NCBI GenBank assembly: GCA_905618905.1
Contig: CAJQTH010000008.1
Span: forward strand, 21,051-85,050
Source: an uncultured Candidatus Pelagibacter sp.
Lineage (GTDB): Bacteria > Pseudomonadota > Alphaproteobacteria > Pelagibacterales > Pelagibacteraceae
Reading direction: 5' to 3'
Length of the DNA stretch: 64,000 nt
The position numbers and the translations under genes are program-made. This document shows, in pieces, positions 1-7,385 of this stretch (positions within the stretch are counted from its first letter, which is position 1; each line of letters begins with the position of its first letter). The notes under the pieces were generated by a model. That model worked only from the letters and a program-made list of their open reading frames with translations. It searched no databases and was not told the DNA's origin.

Positions 1-182
1 ATGATGAAACATTACATAAAATTATTAAATATGGATTAGTTGGAATAATAAGTGATTACGAGGGAAAAATGGGTGGGTTTAAAGATAACCTTAATGACAA
101 AGATATAGATTCAGTTTTAGCTTATATTAAAAGTTTTTGGCCAGATGATTATTATCAACATCAAATAAATTTAAGTAAATAA
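1..182 (+). CDS. C-terminal part of a cytochrome c (class I), truncated by the window edge
   Basis: Only the last ~59 residues are visible, read in the frame whose TAA lies at 180-182; the gene begins upstream of the window. The tail contains KMGGFKDNLNDKDIDSVLAYIKSFWP, split here as KMGGFKDNLND and KDIDSVLAYIKSFWP. This matches the usual end of small periplasmic class I cytochromes c: the axial Met in a G-M-G/P-F context, then the C-terminal helix with L-x-Y-I-K-S-x-W. The haem CxxCH site must lie upstream and cannot be seen, so the electron-transfer role is inferred from this end alone. A DUF4396-like membrane protein starts 5 bases downstream on the same strand. Confidence 0.7.
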   Translation, partial: DETLHKIIKYGLVGIISDYEGKMGGFKDNLNDKDIDSVLAYIKSFWPDDYYQHQINLSK

Positions 183-187
183 ATTAT

Positions 188-625
188 ATGGCAACAGATA
201 CATTTCATTGGGGATGCAAACATAGCTGGAGAACTAGTGCAAAGAATACGATGTGGTGTGTTGTTGGTTGTTCCATTGGAGATTTTGGAACCATATTATT
301 TTTTCAGTTAAGTAAAATTCCTTTTCCACTATTAGGTATTATGATTTTAGCAATCATTAATGGTTTACTCACTAGCACTATGCTTGAGACTTATATTTTA
401 ATGAAACAAAAATTTGGTTTTATTAACGCATTAAAGACAGCTTGTGGCATGAGTTTTATCTCAATGGTTAGTATGGAAATTTCTATGAATGCTACGGATT
501 ATTTTTTAACTGGTGGAGCTCAACTTACGTGGTGGGTAGTACCCATTATGTTAATAGTTGGTTTTTTAACACCATGGCCTTATAATTACTGGAGACTTAA
601 AAAATTTAATCAAGCGTGTCATTAA
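188..625 (+). CDS. DUF4396-like integral membrane protein
   Basis: This 145-residue protein has about four hydrophobic segments (roughly residues 22-42, 46-66, 84-105 and 113-130). It carries the stretch NTMWCVVGCSIGDFG, which I associate with the DUF4396 family, and a PYNYWRLK end. Cysteines and histidines near the N-terminus (FHWGCKH, WCVVGC) could bind a metal, but no function is established that I can name. It follows the cytochrome c end closely and probably shares its transcript. Family assignment is from memory of the motif. Confidence 0.65.
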   Translation: MATDTFHWGCKHSWRTSAKNTMWCVVGCSIGDFGTILFFQLSKIPFPLLGIMILAIINGLLTSTMLETYILMKQKFGFINALKTACGMSFISMVSMEISMNATDYFLTGGAQLTWWVVPIMLIVGFLTPWPYNYWRLKKFNQACH

Positions 626-633
626 ATATTAAA

Positions 634-816
634 ATGTTTACAACTTCTGAAATTATTCTAGCAGTTATTATTGTTACTTTATCTGTTGTTATGCCTATCT
701 ATTATTATTATCAAAAGAAGAAAAACCCCAAACAAGACAGCAAACCTTCAGATGGTAATGAGATAAAGAATTATATTGATAAGATTAATGAAATTACCCG
801 TAAAAAACATAAATGA
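634..816 (+). CDS. Small single-pass membrane protein, unknown function
   Basis: A 60-residue protein starting at the internal ATG (MFTTSEII). A longer reading from GTG at 616 would run back into the end of the DUF4396 gene and is less likely. One transmembrane helix spans about residues 5-25, followed by a Lys-rich cytoplasmic-type tail. Its TGA overlaps the ATG of the next small gene (ATGA), suggesting translational coupling. I recognise no family. Confidence 0.5.
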   Translation: MFTTSEIILAVIIVTLSVVMPIYYYYQKKKNPKQDSKPSDGNEIKNYIDKINEITRKKHK

Positions 817-977
817 AAAAACGTTTATCAGGGTGTAGCGAGTGTGGAGATGATACTGCTATCTTAACACAAGTAAGCTCAGGCCCTGAAGTGATCTTAC
901 TTTGTACAGATTGTTATAATTTTAAGCATTCAAATGAAACACAAAACCATATTGGCCATGAAGAAGAAAAAAGTTAA
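813..977 (+). CDS. Small CxxC/CxxC putative zinc-ribbon protein
   Basis: A 54-residue ORF whose ATG overlaps the stop of the preceding small membrane gene by ATGA. It contains two CxxC pairs, GCSEC near residues 7-11 and LCTDC near residues 30-34, with about 20 residues between them, the arrangement of a minimal zinc ribbon. The tail is His/Glu-rich. Coupling to its neighbour and the regular Cys spacing support a real gene. No catalytic role can be assigned; metal binding is inferred. Confidence 0.5.
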   Translation: MKKRLSGCSECGDDTAILTQVSSGPEVILLCTDCYNFKHSNETQNHIGHEEEKS

Positions 978-1074
978 AAAATTAAAGACTAAAAAACCTG
1001 CACCTAATTTTTATGGTCTTGGCAAATTTAATTACTTTATCTTTAAGTTTCTTTGTTCAAGATTTAAACTTTGA
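958..1074 (+). CDS. Possible 38-residue basic peptide, doubtful
   Basis: An ATG at 958 inside the end of the CxxC gene opens a 38-codon frame that is very Lys-rich at its start (MKKKKVKKLKTKK) and aromatic after it, stopping 2 bases before the EamA transporter ATG. Tight packing is the only argument in favour. The composition is what random AT-rich DNA would give, so this may not be a gene. Confidence 0.2.
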   Translation: MKKKKVKKLKTKKPAPNFYGLGKFNYFIFKFLCSRFKL

Positions 1075-1076
1075 CA

Positions 1077-2030
1077 ATGAGTAGGGACAATAATTCAAAA
1101 GGGATAGTTTTAATACTGATTGCAATGAGCTTGTTTGCAATCCAAGACTCGTTAATTAAATTTATTTTTGAAAAATCTGCTCTTTATGAGATCTTTTTTG
1201 GAAGGTACTTGATTGCAGCAACAGTGCTTTTTATTTATTTAAGTTTTAAAAGACAGAAAGTATCGCTCAAAACACATTATCCCGTATTAACTTTTGTAAG
1301 AGTGTTGTTACACTTTATTGCTTTTTCAACTTTTTTTATCTCTATTACTTATATGCAACTAGCAACTGCTAATGCTTTATTCTTTTCTTGTCCTTTTTTC
1401 GTATCTATCTTTGCTAAATTTTTCTTAAAAGAGTTTATTGGTATTAGAAGATGGTCTGCAATTGCCTTTGGTTTTTTTGGTGTATTAATCGTCTTAAACC
1501 CTGATTTTGCAAGTTTTGATTATAGAAATTTGTTACCAGTATTAAGTGCTTTATTTTATGCAGCTTCAATGACTATTACTAAATACACATCGGATAAGGA
1601 TAATGTGAATACTCAGTTATATTACTTTTATTTAATAGCTCTTATATTGTGTGGCATCATTTATGTCTTTATGGGCAATGGTCAATTCAACAACACAGAT
1701 TTTGATCCAACTACACAGTTTATATTTAGAGAGTGGTTTACAAACTTTGATTATACTTGGAAATTTATATTATTCTTTGGAGTTGCAGCATCCATTGGGT
1801 TTGTATGTATCTTCTCAGCTTATATTATTGCATCTCCATCTGTTGTTTCATTGTTTGAATATTCATTAATTATAATGTCAATGATCCCAGGTTACTTTCT
1901 ATTTAGTGAAATCCCATCACTTAGAACTTTGTCAGGGGTTATTTGCATTATCTCAGCTGGCGTTTATATTTATTTTAGAGAAGGCGTTCGAAAACATTAC
2001 GTTGCATCTAAAATTCCAACTAGAAGATAA
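1077..2030 (+). CDS. EamA/DMT-family membrane transporter
   Basis: A 317-residue protein with ten predicted hydrophobic helices in two five-helix halves, the layout of the drug/metabolite transporter superfamily. The first half opens with GIVLILIAMSLFAIQDSLIK and contains FGRYLIAATVLF. The second half begins near residue 148 (PVLSALFYAASMTITK). The ATG at 1077 is preferred over a TTG two codons upstream. It probably exports or imports a small metabolite across the inner membrane; the substrate cannot be read from sequence. One copy of a 43-bp repeat follows 11 bases after its stop. Confidence 0.85.
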   Translation: MSRDNNSKGIVLILIAMSLFAIQDSLIKFIFEKSALYEIFFGRYLIAATVLFIYLSFKRQKVSLKTHYPVLTFVRVLLHFIAFSTFFISITYMQLATANALFFSCPFFVSIFAKFFLKEFIGIRRWSAIAFGFFGVLIVLNPDFASFDYRNLLPVLSALFYAASMTITKYTSDKDNVNTQLYYFYLIALILCGIIYVFMGNGQFNNTDFDPTTQFIFREWFTNFDYTWKFILFFGVAASIGFVCIFSAYIIASPSVVSLFEYSLIIMSMIPGYFLFSEIPSLRTLSGVICIISAGVYIYFREGVRKHYVASKIPTRR

Positions 2031-2041
2031 ACTAATTAATT

Positions 2042-2084
2042 ATCATTCCATCACCTAGACACTTGATTTAAGGTTTAGTAGTAT
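2042..2084 (+). repeat. 43-bp dispersed repeat, copy 1
   Basis: This segment matches 2908-2950 at 38 of 43 positions. The shared left part begins ATCATTCCATCACCTAGACA. An internal short stem (ACTT with AGGT, one G-T pair) is kept as ACCT with AGGT in the other copy, so the difference preserves pairing. It lies just after the stop codon of the transporter gene, as copy 2 lies just after a stop codon. Confidence 0.7.
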
Positions 2085-2197
2085 ACTTTTATGTGTTGGT
2101 TAATCTTAATATCCTTTCTAAGCCTACTTAGTATTAGCTTTAAGTTAAAATTTTTAAAGAAATTGAGTAAGCTCCTTAATCTGTGTATTGTCTATCA

Positions 2198-2725
2198 ATG
2201 GCTAAAGTTGCAAAAGATAAATGGGATAAGGTAATTGAACATTTAACACATTCAGACAGTGATCTTGAGAAAGTATTAAGCTTATTAAAGGGGTGTGACC
2301 AAGGGAATGCATCTAATTATGATATTAATAGAGCTTCTTATTCATTAAATATTATTGCGATAGTTACACAAAAGCAACTTGATCCAGAAAATAAAGACAA
2401 GTCACTTACTCATATAATTAGACAGTGGGTTAAATCAAAAGACTTTATTCAATTTTATAATTTGATGAGAAAACAAGAAAATATTACTTGGGATAAGAGT
2501 AAACTTGAAGATTACACAAAGCAATTAAAAGACCTTTGGTACAGTAAATCACAATCTAAAAACAAAGAATATTTTAAAAAAATAGACGGATTTAAAAAAA
2601 CAGCTGGGGCAAATCTTTTAGAAAAAGATAGTAAAGAAGAGCTAAGACCGAAAGCTAAAATAATTGAGAAAACCTTTGATAAGATAAAACAGAATGAACG
2701 ACGGTCTCGCACAAACGTTGCTTAA
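2198..2725 (+). CDS. Hypothetical protein, 175 residues
   Basis: The start is taken at the ATG giving MAKVAKDKWDKV; the longer GTG reading adds five weak residues. The protein is hydrophilic, Lys/Asp-rich and mostly helical by composition, with no signal peptide, membrane segment or motif I recognise. The last ~50 residues are very basic. It lies between two copies of the 43-bp repeat together with a 54-residue membrane peptide, so it could be an inserted unit. Confidence 0.55.
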   Translation: MAKVAKDKWDKVIEHLTHSDSDLEKVLSLLKGCDQGNASNYDINRASYSLNIIAIVTQKQLDPENKDKSLTHIIRQWVKSKDFIQFYNLMRKQENITWDKSKLEDYTKQLKDLWYSKSQSKNKEYFKKIDGFKKTAGANLLEKDSKEELRPKAKIIEKTFDKIKQNERRSRTNVA

Positions 2726-2740
2726 TACAAACTAGATATA

Positions 2741-2905
2741 ATGATGGATCAGATATTACCCTTTGTTTATATGCTAGGGATACTCTTATTAGTACTCCCA
2801 GCTTTTCTACAATCTAATTCTAAATTAAAACAATTCTTAACTAATCTTGCTATTTGGATTGTCATTATCCTTATAATTCTAACGATTATCTATTTCATTA
2901 AGTGA
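2741..2905 (+). CDS. Small two-helix membrane protein
   Basis: A 54-residue ORF starting MMDQILPF; the second ATG at 2744 is equally possible. Two hydrophobic helices (about residues 5-23 and 37-54) are separated by a short polar, basic loop (QSNSKLKQ). The stop is followed after two bases by the second copy of the 43-bp repeat. Composition and clear hairpin topology favour a real membrane peptide. The function is unknown. Confidence 0.5.
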   Translation: MMDQILPFVYMLGILLLVLPAFLQSNSKLKQFLTNLAIWIVIILIILTIIYFIK

Positions 2906-2907
2906 TA

Positions 2908-2950
2908 ATCATTCCATCACCTAGACACCTGATTAGAGGTTTGGTAGGAT
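2908..2950 (+). repeat. 43-bp dispersed repeat, copy 2
   Basis: Direct repeat of 2042-2084 (38 of 43 identical). In this copy the hairpin ACCT-gattag-AGGT is fully paired, and outer CCTA/TAGG ends can also pair. It separates the small membrane protein gene from the broken HD-domain gene. Confidence 0.7.
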
Positions 2951-2960
2951 TTTGAATTAG

Positions 2961-3443
2961 ATGAAAAAGAAAATAGATAAAAAGAAATACAAAAAAGCTT
3001 TAGATTTTACCTAGAAGATACACTTTAAACAAAACCGTAAAGGAACAGGTATTCCTTACTTCACTCACTTAGTATCCGTTAGTAACAATATCATAGAAGA
3101 TGGTGGCACTACTGATGAAGCTATAGGAGGTTTATTACACGACGCTGTAGAAGATCAGGGTGGATTAAGAATTTTAAAAGAAATTAAAAAACAGTTTGGT
3201 AGTAAAGTTGCTAAAATAGTTGATGAACTTAAAGAATATCAAGATATGAGGGACCGTGAAAGAGCAGAGGAACTTAAGAGATTAAGAGAGGAAGATAATA
3301 AGGTAAAATTTACTTCTGTAGAGCCTTTTAGAAAAGATCCAAATTGCGGAATGAAATTTGTGAGCTGTTCTGATCCAATTAATAAAGGGAAACTTGGTTC
3401 ATCTAGGTCTTTTCTTAATAAAAGGGATAGGGGATACTATTAA
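2961..3443 (+). pseudogene. HD-domain (RelA/SpoT-type hydrolase-like) gene with in-frame TAG
   Basis: One frame runs from ATG 2961 to 3443 and is interrupted only by TAG at 3012-3014 (codon 18). Directly after the stop comes the signature of the (p)ppGpp-hydrolase-type HD fold: KIHFKQNRKGTGIPYFTHL, then the core GGLLHDAVEDQGG and FGSKVAKIVDELKE. The expected metal-binding His, His-Asp and Glu-Asp residues are all present. No ATG lies between the TAG and the HD core; the next one is 3246, after the domain. The last ~50 residues do not resemble the family and may reflect a further frameshift. The neighbouring 43-bp repeat and lack of conserved neighbours suggest decay in an accessory patch. Confidence 0.65.
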
Positions 3444-3580
3444 AAATAGAGACGGTACATAAAGTTAACCGAGACTACTGTTAAGACAATAACTAGTAAG
3501 TAGAGAGATATATAATCTTTTGGGGTTAACATGGCTTATAAATACTCTTATTGTTAGTTACTAGCTAGCTTCTTTATTTG

Positions 3581-3856
3581 TTATTTTTCACAAGCAAGTG
3601 TTGCAAATTCAGTTAGTTGTTGAATTTCATCAGGCTCTTTACTGAACACTTCATCGATCTCTTCATCACTAAATTTCTCACTTAATTTATCAATTGTGCA
3701 TGTGCAATATATTTTAGCGCCATCTGTACCTAGATATTGTTTAGAGTTAGTGTAACAACCAACATATAATTCCTTCTCGTATTCAGGGCTTAGAGCATGA
3801 CTTTTAGAGGTAAAAAGGAGGATAAAGATTAGTAAATATTTATATTTTTTGATCAT
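3581..3856 (-). CDS. Small secreted cysteine-containing protein
   Basis: A 91-residue protein starting MIKKYKYLL, chosen because it gives a clean signal peptide (basic start, then LLIFILLFTS, cleavage probably after SHA). Longer starts would run deep into the mutase gene. The mature part contains four Cys (GCY, CTC and a C-terminal LACEK), as in small periplasmic disulfide proteins, and a helical segment KLSEKFSDEEIDEVF. It overlaps the end of the phosphomannomutase gene by 17 bases and so is probably co-transcribed with it. The family is not recognised. Confidence 0.65.
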   Translation of the reverse strand: MIKKYKYLLIFILLFTSKSHALSPEYEKELYVGCYTNSKQYLGTDGAKIYCTCTIDKLSEKFSDEEIDEVFSKEPDEIQQLTEFATLACEK

Positions 3857-5294
3857 ATTCGCCAACTTTGCCAGTTTTTTGTAAAAGGTCATCAATAAAA
3901 TCAAAGATCTTTTTCTTTCTCTCATTCGATGTTGGGCTTTCAGTAACAATTACAAGTGATGGCTTATTTGATGAGGCTCTAATCAATCCCCATGAGCCAT
4001 CTTTAAAAGAAAATCTGATACCATTAACTGTTAGAACTTCACTAATCTCCTGGTTATCAATTTTAGTTTTATTATCTTTAATAACGTTCACTTGTTTAAC
4101 TAAATCTTCAACCACTTGATATTTCTCTTCATCTTTACAAAATGGAGCCATCGTTGGTGTTTGAAAAGTGTTAGGTAATTCTTTTATAATCTCATGCATA
4201 GTTTTGTTTTCATTATCAAGTAAATGACACACATGTATTGCTGAATTAATTCCATCATCATATCCAAAACCTAATGGTTGGTTAAAGAAAAAGTGCCCAC
4301 TTTTCTCAAATCCAGCTAAAGCTTTTTCAGTATTAACTTTTCTTTTAATGTGTGAGTGACCTGTCTTCCAATAAATAGTTTCACAGTTATTCTCAGTTAA
4401 AACTTTATCAGTTGCGTACAATCCAGTTGATTTTACATCAACGATAAACTTAGAGCCTTTGTGAGTTTTAGATAAATTTCTAGCAATCAATAATCCAATT
4501 TTATCTGAAAATATTTCATCACCCGTATTATCAATTACACCAACTCTATCGCCATCTCCATCAAAACCAAAACCAATATCAGCATTATTATCTTTAACTG
4601 CTTTTGCAATTGCATGTAGCATCTCTAAATCTTCAGGATTTGGATTATATTTTGGAAAAGTCCAATCAAGATTGCAATCTAATTCTATTACCTCACAACC
4701 AATACCTCTTAAAATTTCAGGGGCAAATATTCCAGCTGTACCATTACCACAAGCAACAACTGCTTTAATTTTTTTTGTTATTTTATTTTTATTTATTAAA
4801 TCATTTTTATAAATTTGTTGAAAACCTTCTATTTGTTTTTCACTACCTTCGCCTTTTATGAAGTTTTCATTTAAAGTAATCTCTTTTAATTCTTTCATCT
4901 CTTCTGGTGCGTGGGTTAAACCTTTTTTGATACCCATTTTAACTCCAGTCCAACCATTTTCATTATGACTAGCAGTTACCATTGCAACAGCATCAGCATC
5001 TAAATTAAATTGTGCAAAATAAACAGTGGGGGATAGAGATAAACCTATATCTTCAATATTACATCCTGTTGAAAGTAGTCCTTTTTTAAGAGCCGTTTTA
5101 ATTTCCTCACTGTAAGATCTGTAATCATGACCTACGATTACTCTTGGATTCGTTTTTTTTGTATGTTTTATAATTTGAGTACCTAAACCTTTGCCGAGAT
5201 TCTCTATTCCGAGTTGGTTTATGTCCTTCTCATACAGCCACCTTGCGTCATACTCCCTGAAGCCATATGGGTCTATTTTTAAATTTGTTGTCAT
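3840..5294 (-). CDS. manB: Phosphomannomutase/phosphoglucomutase
   Basis: This 484-residue alpha-D-phosphohexomutase interconverts hexose 6- and 1-phosphates (mannose or glucose) for nucleotide-sugar and surface-glycan synthesis in the cytoplasm. All four family signatures are visible: the phosphoserine loop TASHNENGWTGVK, the metal loop GFGFDGDGDRVG, the sugar-specificity loop GFEKSGHFFF, and the phosphate-binding loop RASSNKPSLVI near the C-terminus. Length is in the normal AlgC/ManB range. It is divergent from nrdA and followed by an overlapping small secreted-protein gene. Mannose versus glucose preference cannot be decided by eye; algC would be an equally fair symbol. Confidence 0.9.
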   Translation of the reverse strand: MTTNLKIDPYGFREYDARWLYEKDINQLGIENLGKGLGTQIIKHTKKTNPRVIVGHDYRSYSEEIKTALKKGLLSTGCNIEDIGLSLSPTVYFAQFNLDADAVAMVTASHNENGWTGVKMGIKKGLTHAPEEMKELKEITLNENFIKGEGSEKQIEGFQQIYKNDLINKNKITKKIKAVVACGNGTAGIFAPEILRGIGCEVIELDCNLDWTFPKYNPNPEDLEMLHAIAKAVKDNNADIGFGFDGDGDRVGVIDNTGDEIFSDKIGLLIARNLSKTHKGSKFIVDVKSTGLYATDKVLTENNCETIYWKTGHSHIKRKVNTEKALAGFEKSGHFFFNQPLGFGYDDGINSAIHVCHLLDNENKTMHEIIKELPNTFQTPTMAPFCKDEEKYQVVEDLVKQVNVIKDNKTKIDNQEISEVLTVNGIRFSFKDGSWGLIRASSNKPSLVIVTESPTSNERKKKIFDFIDDLLQKTGKVGEYDQKI

Positions 5295-5403
5295 TGTTAA
5301 CCTTTCTTACATTCATTTTATTTTTTTATTGATATTTCTTTTCTATGTTCTATAAACGTTCTGTTGAATAATTATTTATATGGTATATCAATGCTTTCAG
5401 CAT

Positions 5404-5418
5404 ACAACATATAGTTGT
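5404..5418. promoter_or_regulatory. Palindrome upstream of nrdA, possible NrdR-type box
   Basis: ACAAC-ATATA-GTTGT is a perfect inverted repeat 32 bases before the nrdA ATG. Its A/T core and ACA/TGT ends recall the NrdR box (about ACACWATATATWGTGT), but it is one base shorter and I see no convincing second box at the usual spacing. Confidence 0.35.
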
Positions 5419-5450
5419 TTTGCAAAAATAAACTAAAAAAAACATAAAAT

Positions 5451-7385
5451 ATGAACAAAATTCTATCACAGGCACTCAAGAAAGCTGTCTCCGAGTATAG
5501 CCCTGATACTAGAGAATTAACAAAAGAAAAAAGACCTGATTTATTCTCATTAAGCAATGACACTGAACTTTTTCAAAATGAAAAAGGAATAATCATTAAG
5601 ATCGACCGATCTAGAGATGCAAATTTAACTGATTTTGGTAGAGCAACTTTAACAGATAGATATTTAGGTCCAAACGAATCTTTTCAAGATTTATTTGCAC
5701 GTGTTGCAAGTGCATACGCTGATGACAATTTACATGCTCAAAGGATTTATAATTATATTAGTAATTTATGGTTCATGCCAGCAACTCCAGTCTTGTCAAA
5801 TGGTGGAACTAAAAGAGGTTTACCAATTTCATGTTTTTTAAATGAAGCATCAGACAGCTTAAATGGAATACTTGATCTATGGAGTGAGAATGTTTGGTTA
5901 GCAGCTAAAGGTGGTGGAATTGGAAGTTACTGGGGTAACCTAAGATCTATTGGAGAAAAAATTGGTAAAGTTGGAAAGACATCAGGAATAATTCCATTTA
6001 TTAAAGTAATGGATTCTTTAACAATGGCAATTAGTCAAGGTTCATTAAGAAGAGGATCGGCTGCTTGTTACTTACCTATTGATCATCCTGAAATCGAAGA
6101 GTTCATTGAAATGAGAAGACCAACAGGTGGTGACCCAAATAGAAAAGCATTAAATTTACATCATGGAGTTTTGTTATCAGATGCATTTATGAGAGCTGTT
6201 GAAAATGATGAACAGTGGGCATTAAAAAGTCCAGCTGATGGATCTATTCAATCAACAATGGCAGCTAGAAATTTATGGATTAGATTACTGACTGCAAGAA
6301 TTGAAACAGGCGAACCTTATATTATCTATATTGATACAGTTAATAGACAAATTCCACAGCACCACAAGTTAGCTGGTCTTACAGTTAAAACTTCTAATCT
6401 ATGCAGTGAAATAACACTTCCAACTGGAATAGATAAAGATGGAAGAGACAGAACAGCGGTATGCTGTTTATCATCGCTTAATTTAGAAAAATATGATGAG
6501 TGGAAAGATGATAAAGATATGCTTAATGATGTCATGAGATTTTTAGATAATGTTCTTTCTGACTTTATTAATAAAGCACCAGAACAGTTTTCGGATGCAA
6601 CGTATGCGGCAGAAAGAGAAAGAAGTGTTGGACTTGGGGTAATGGGTTTCCACTCTTATCTACAAAAAAATAATATTCCTCTTGAGTCTGTAATGAGCAA
6701 GGTTTGGAATAAAAAAATATTCAAAAATATTCAAGAAGGCGTCGATCAAGCATCAAAAGATTTAGCTGATGAAAGAGGTGCTTGTCCAGATGCTGCAGAT
6801 TATGGATTTAATGAAAGATTTTCTAATAAAACTGCAATTGCACCGACAGCTTCTATATCTGTAATTTGTGGTGGAGCCTCTCCAGGAGTAGAGCCTGTTG
6901 CTGCGAATAGCTATACACACAAAACTTTATCTGGATCTTTTAATGTTAGAAATAGATATTTAGTCAAAGTTTTAGAAAAATATGGAAAAAATACAGATGA
7001 TATTTGGTCTGGTATCACCAACAATCAAGGATCTGTATCACACCTAGATTTCTTATCAGATATTGAAAAAGATGTATTTAAGACTGCATTTGAATTAGAC
7101 CAAAAATGGATAATTGAATTAAGTGGAGACAGAACTCCGTTTATTTCTCAGGCGCAGTCAGTTAACTTATTTTTACCTGCAGATATTCACAAAAGAGAAC
7201 TACATAAAATTCATTTTGATGCTTGGAAAAAAGGTTTAAAAAGCCTTTATTATTGTAGGTCTAAATCAATTCAACGTGCAGAAAATATCAGTGATGCTAC
7301 AAAAACTGATGTCACTGCTAACGTTTATAAAAAAAAACAAACAACTGAACAACCAGAGTATGAGGAGTGCCTATCATGTCAGTAG
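5451..7385 (+). CDS. nrdA: Class I ribonucleotide reductase, alpha subunit
   Basis: The catalytic subunit reduces ribonucleoside diphosphates to deoxy forms using the radical generated in NrdB. Active-site residues are visible: C128 in PISCFLN, N316/C318/E320 in SNLCSEITLPTG, a cysteine pair at 338-339, the Tyr-relay region, and the C-terminal redox pair CLSC (C640, C643) fed by thioredoxin or glutaredoxin. At 644 residues it is shorter than the E. coli enzyme (~760) because the N-terminal ATP-cone domain is absent, so classical dATP inhibition through that domain is not expected. The end overlaps nrdB, giving an nrdAB operon. Confidence 0.95.
   Translation: MNKILSQALKKAVSEYSPDTRELTKEKRPDLFSLSNDTELFQNEKGIIIKIDRSRDANLTDFGRATLTDRYLGPNESFQDLFARVASAYADDNLHAQRIYNYISNLWFMPATPVLSNGGTKRGLPISCFLNEASDSLNGILDLWSENVWLAAKGGGIGSYWGNLRSIGEKIGKVGKTSGIIPFIKVMDSLTMAISQGSLRRGSAACYLPIDHPEIEEFIEMRRPTGGDPNRKALNLHHGVLLSDAFMRAVENDEQWALKSPADGSIQSTMAARNLWIRLLTARIETGEPYIIYIDTVNRQIPQHHKLAGLTVKTSNLCSEITLPTGIDKDGRDRTAVCCLSSLNLEKYDEWKDDKDMLNDVMRFLDNVLSDFINKAPEQFSDATYAAERERSVGLGVMGFHSYLQKNNIPLESVMSKVWNKKIFKNIQEGVDQASKDLADERGACPDAADYGFNERFSNKTAIAPTASISVICGGASPGVEPVAANSYTHKTLSGSFNVRNRYLVKVLEKYGKNTDDIWSGITNNQGSVSHLDFLSDIEKDVFKTAFELDQKWIIELSGDRTPFISQAQSVNLFLPADIHKRELHKIHFDAWKKGLKSLYYCRSKSIQRAENISDATKTDVTANVYKKKQTTEQPEYEECLSCQ

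Noticed and set aside
1651-1869. A 72-residue ORF within the EamA transporter
   Set aside because: Alternative frame of a clear membrane protein gene; hydrophobicity comes from the parent sequence.
3470-3580. A long inverted repeat (CTAGTAA/TTACTAG) after the HD pseudogene
   Set aside because: Only 7 bp pair across about 50 bases, easily due to chance in AT-rich DNA.
3868-4119. An 83-residue plus-strand ORF inside the phosphomannomutase gene
   Set aside because: Fully antisense to conserved catalytic motifs of the mutase.
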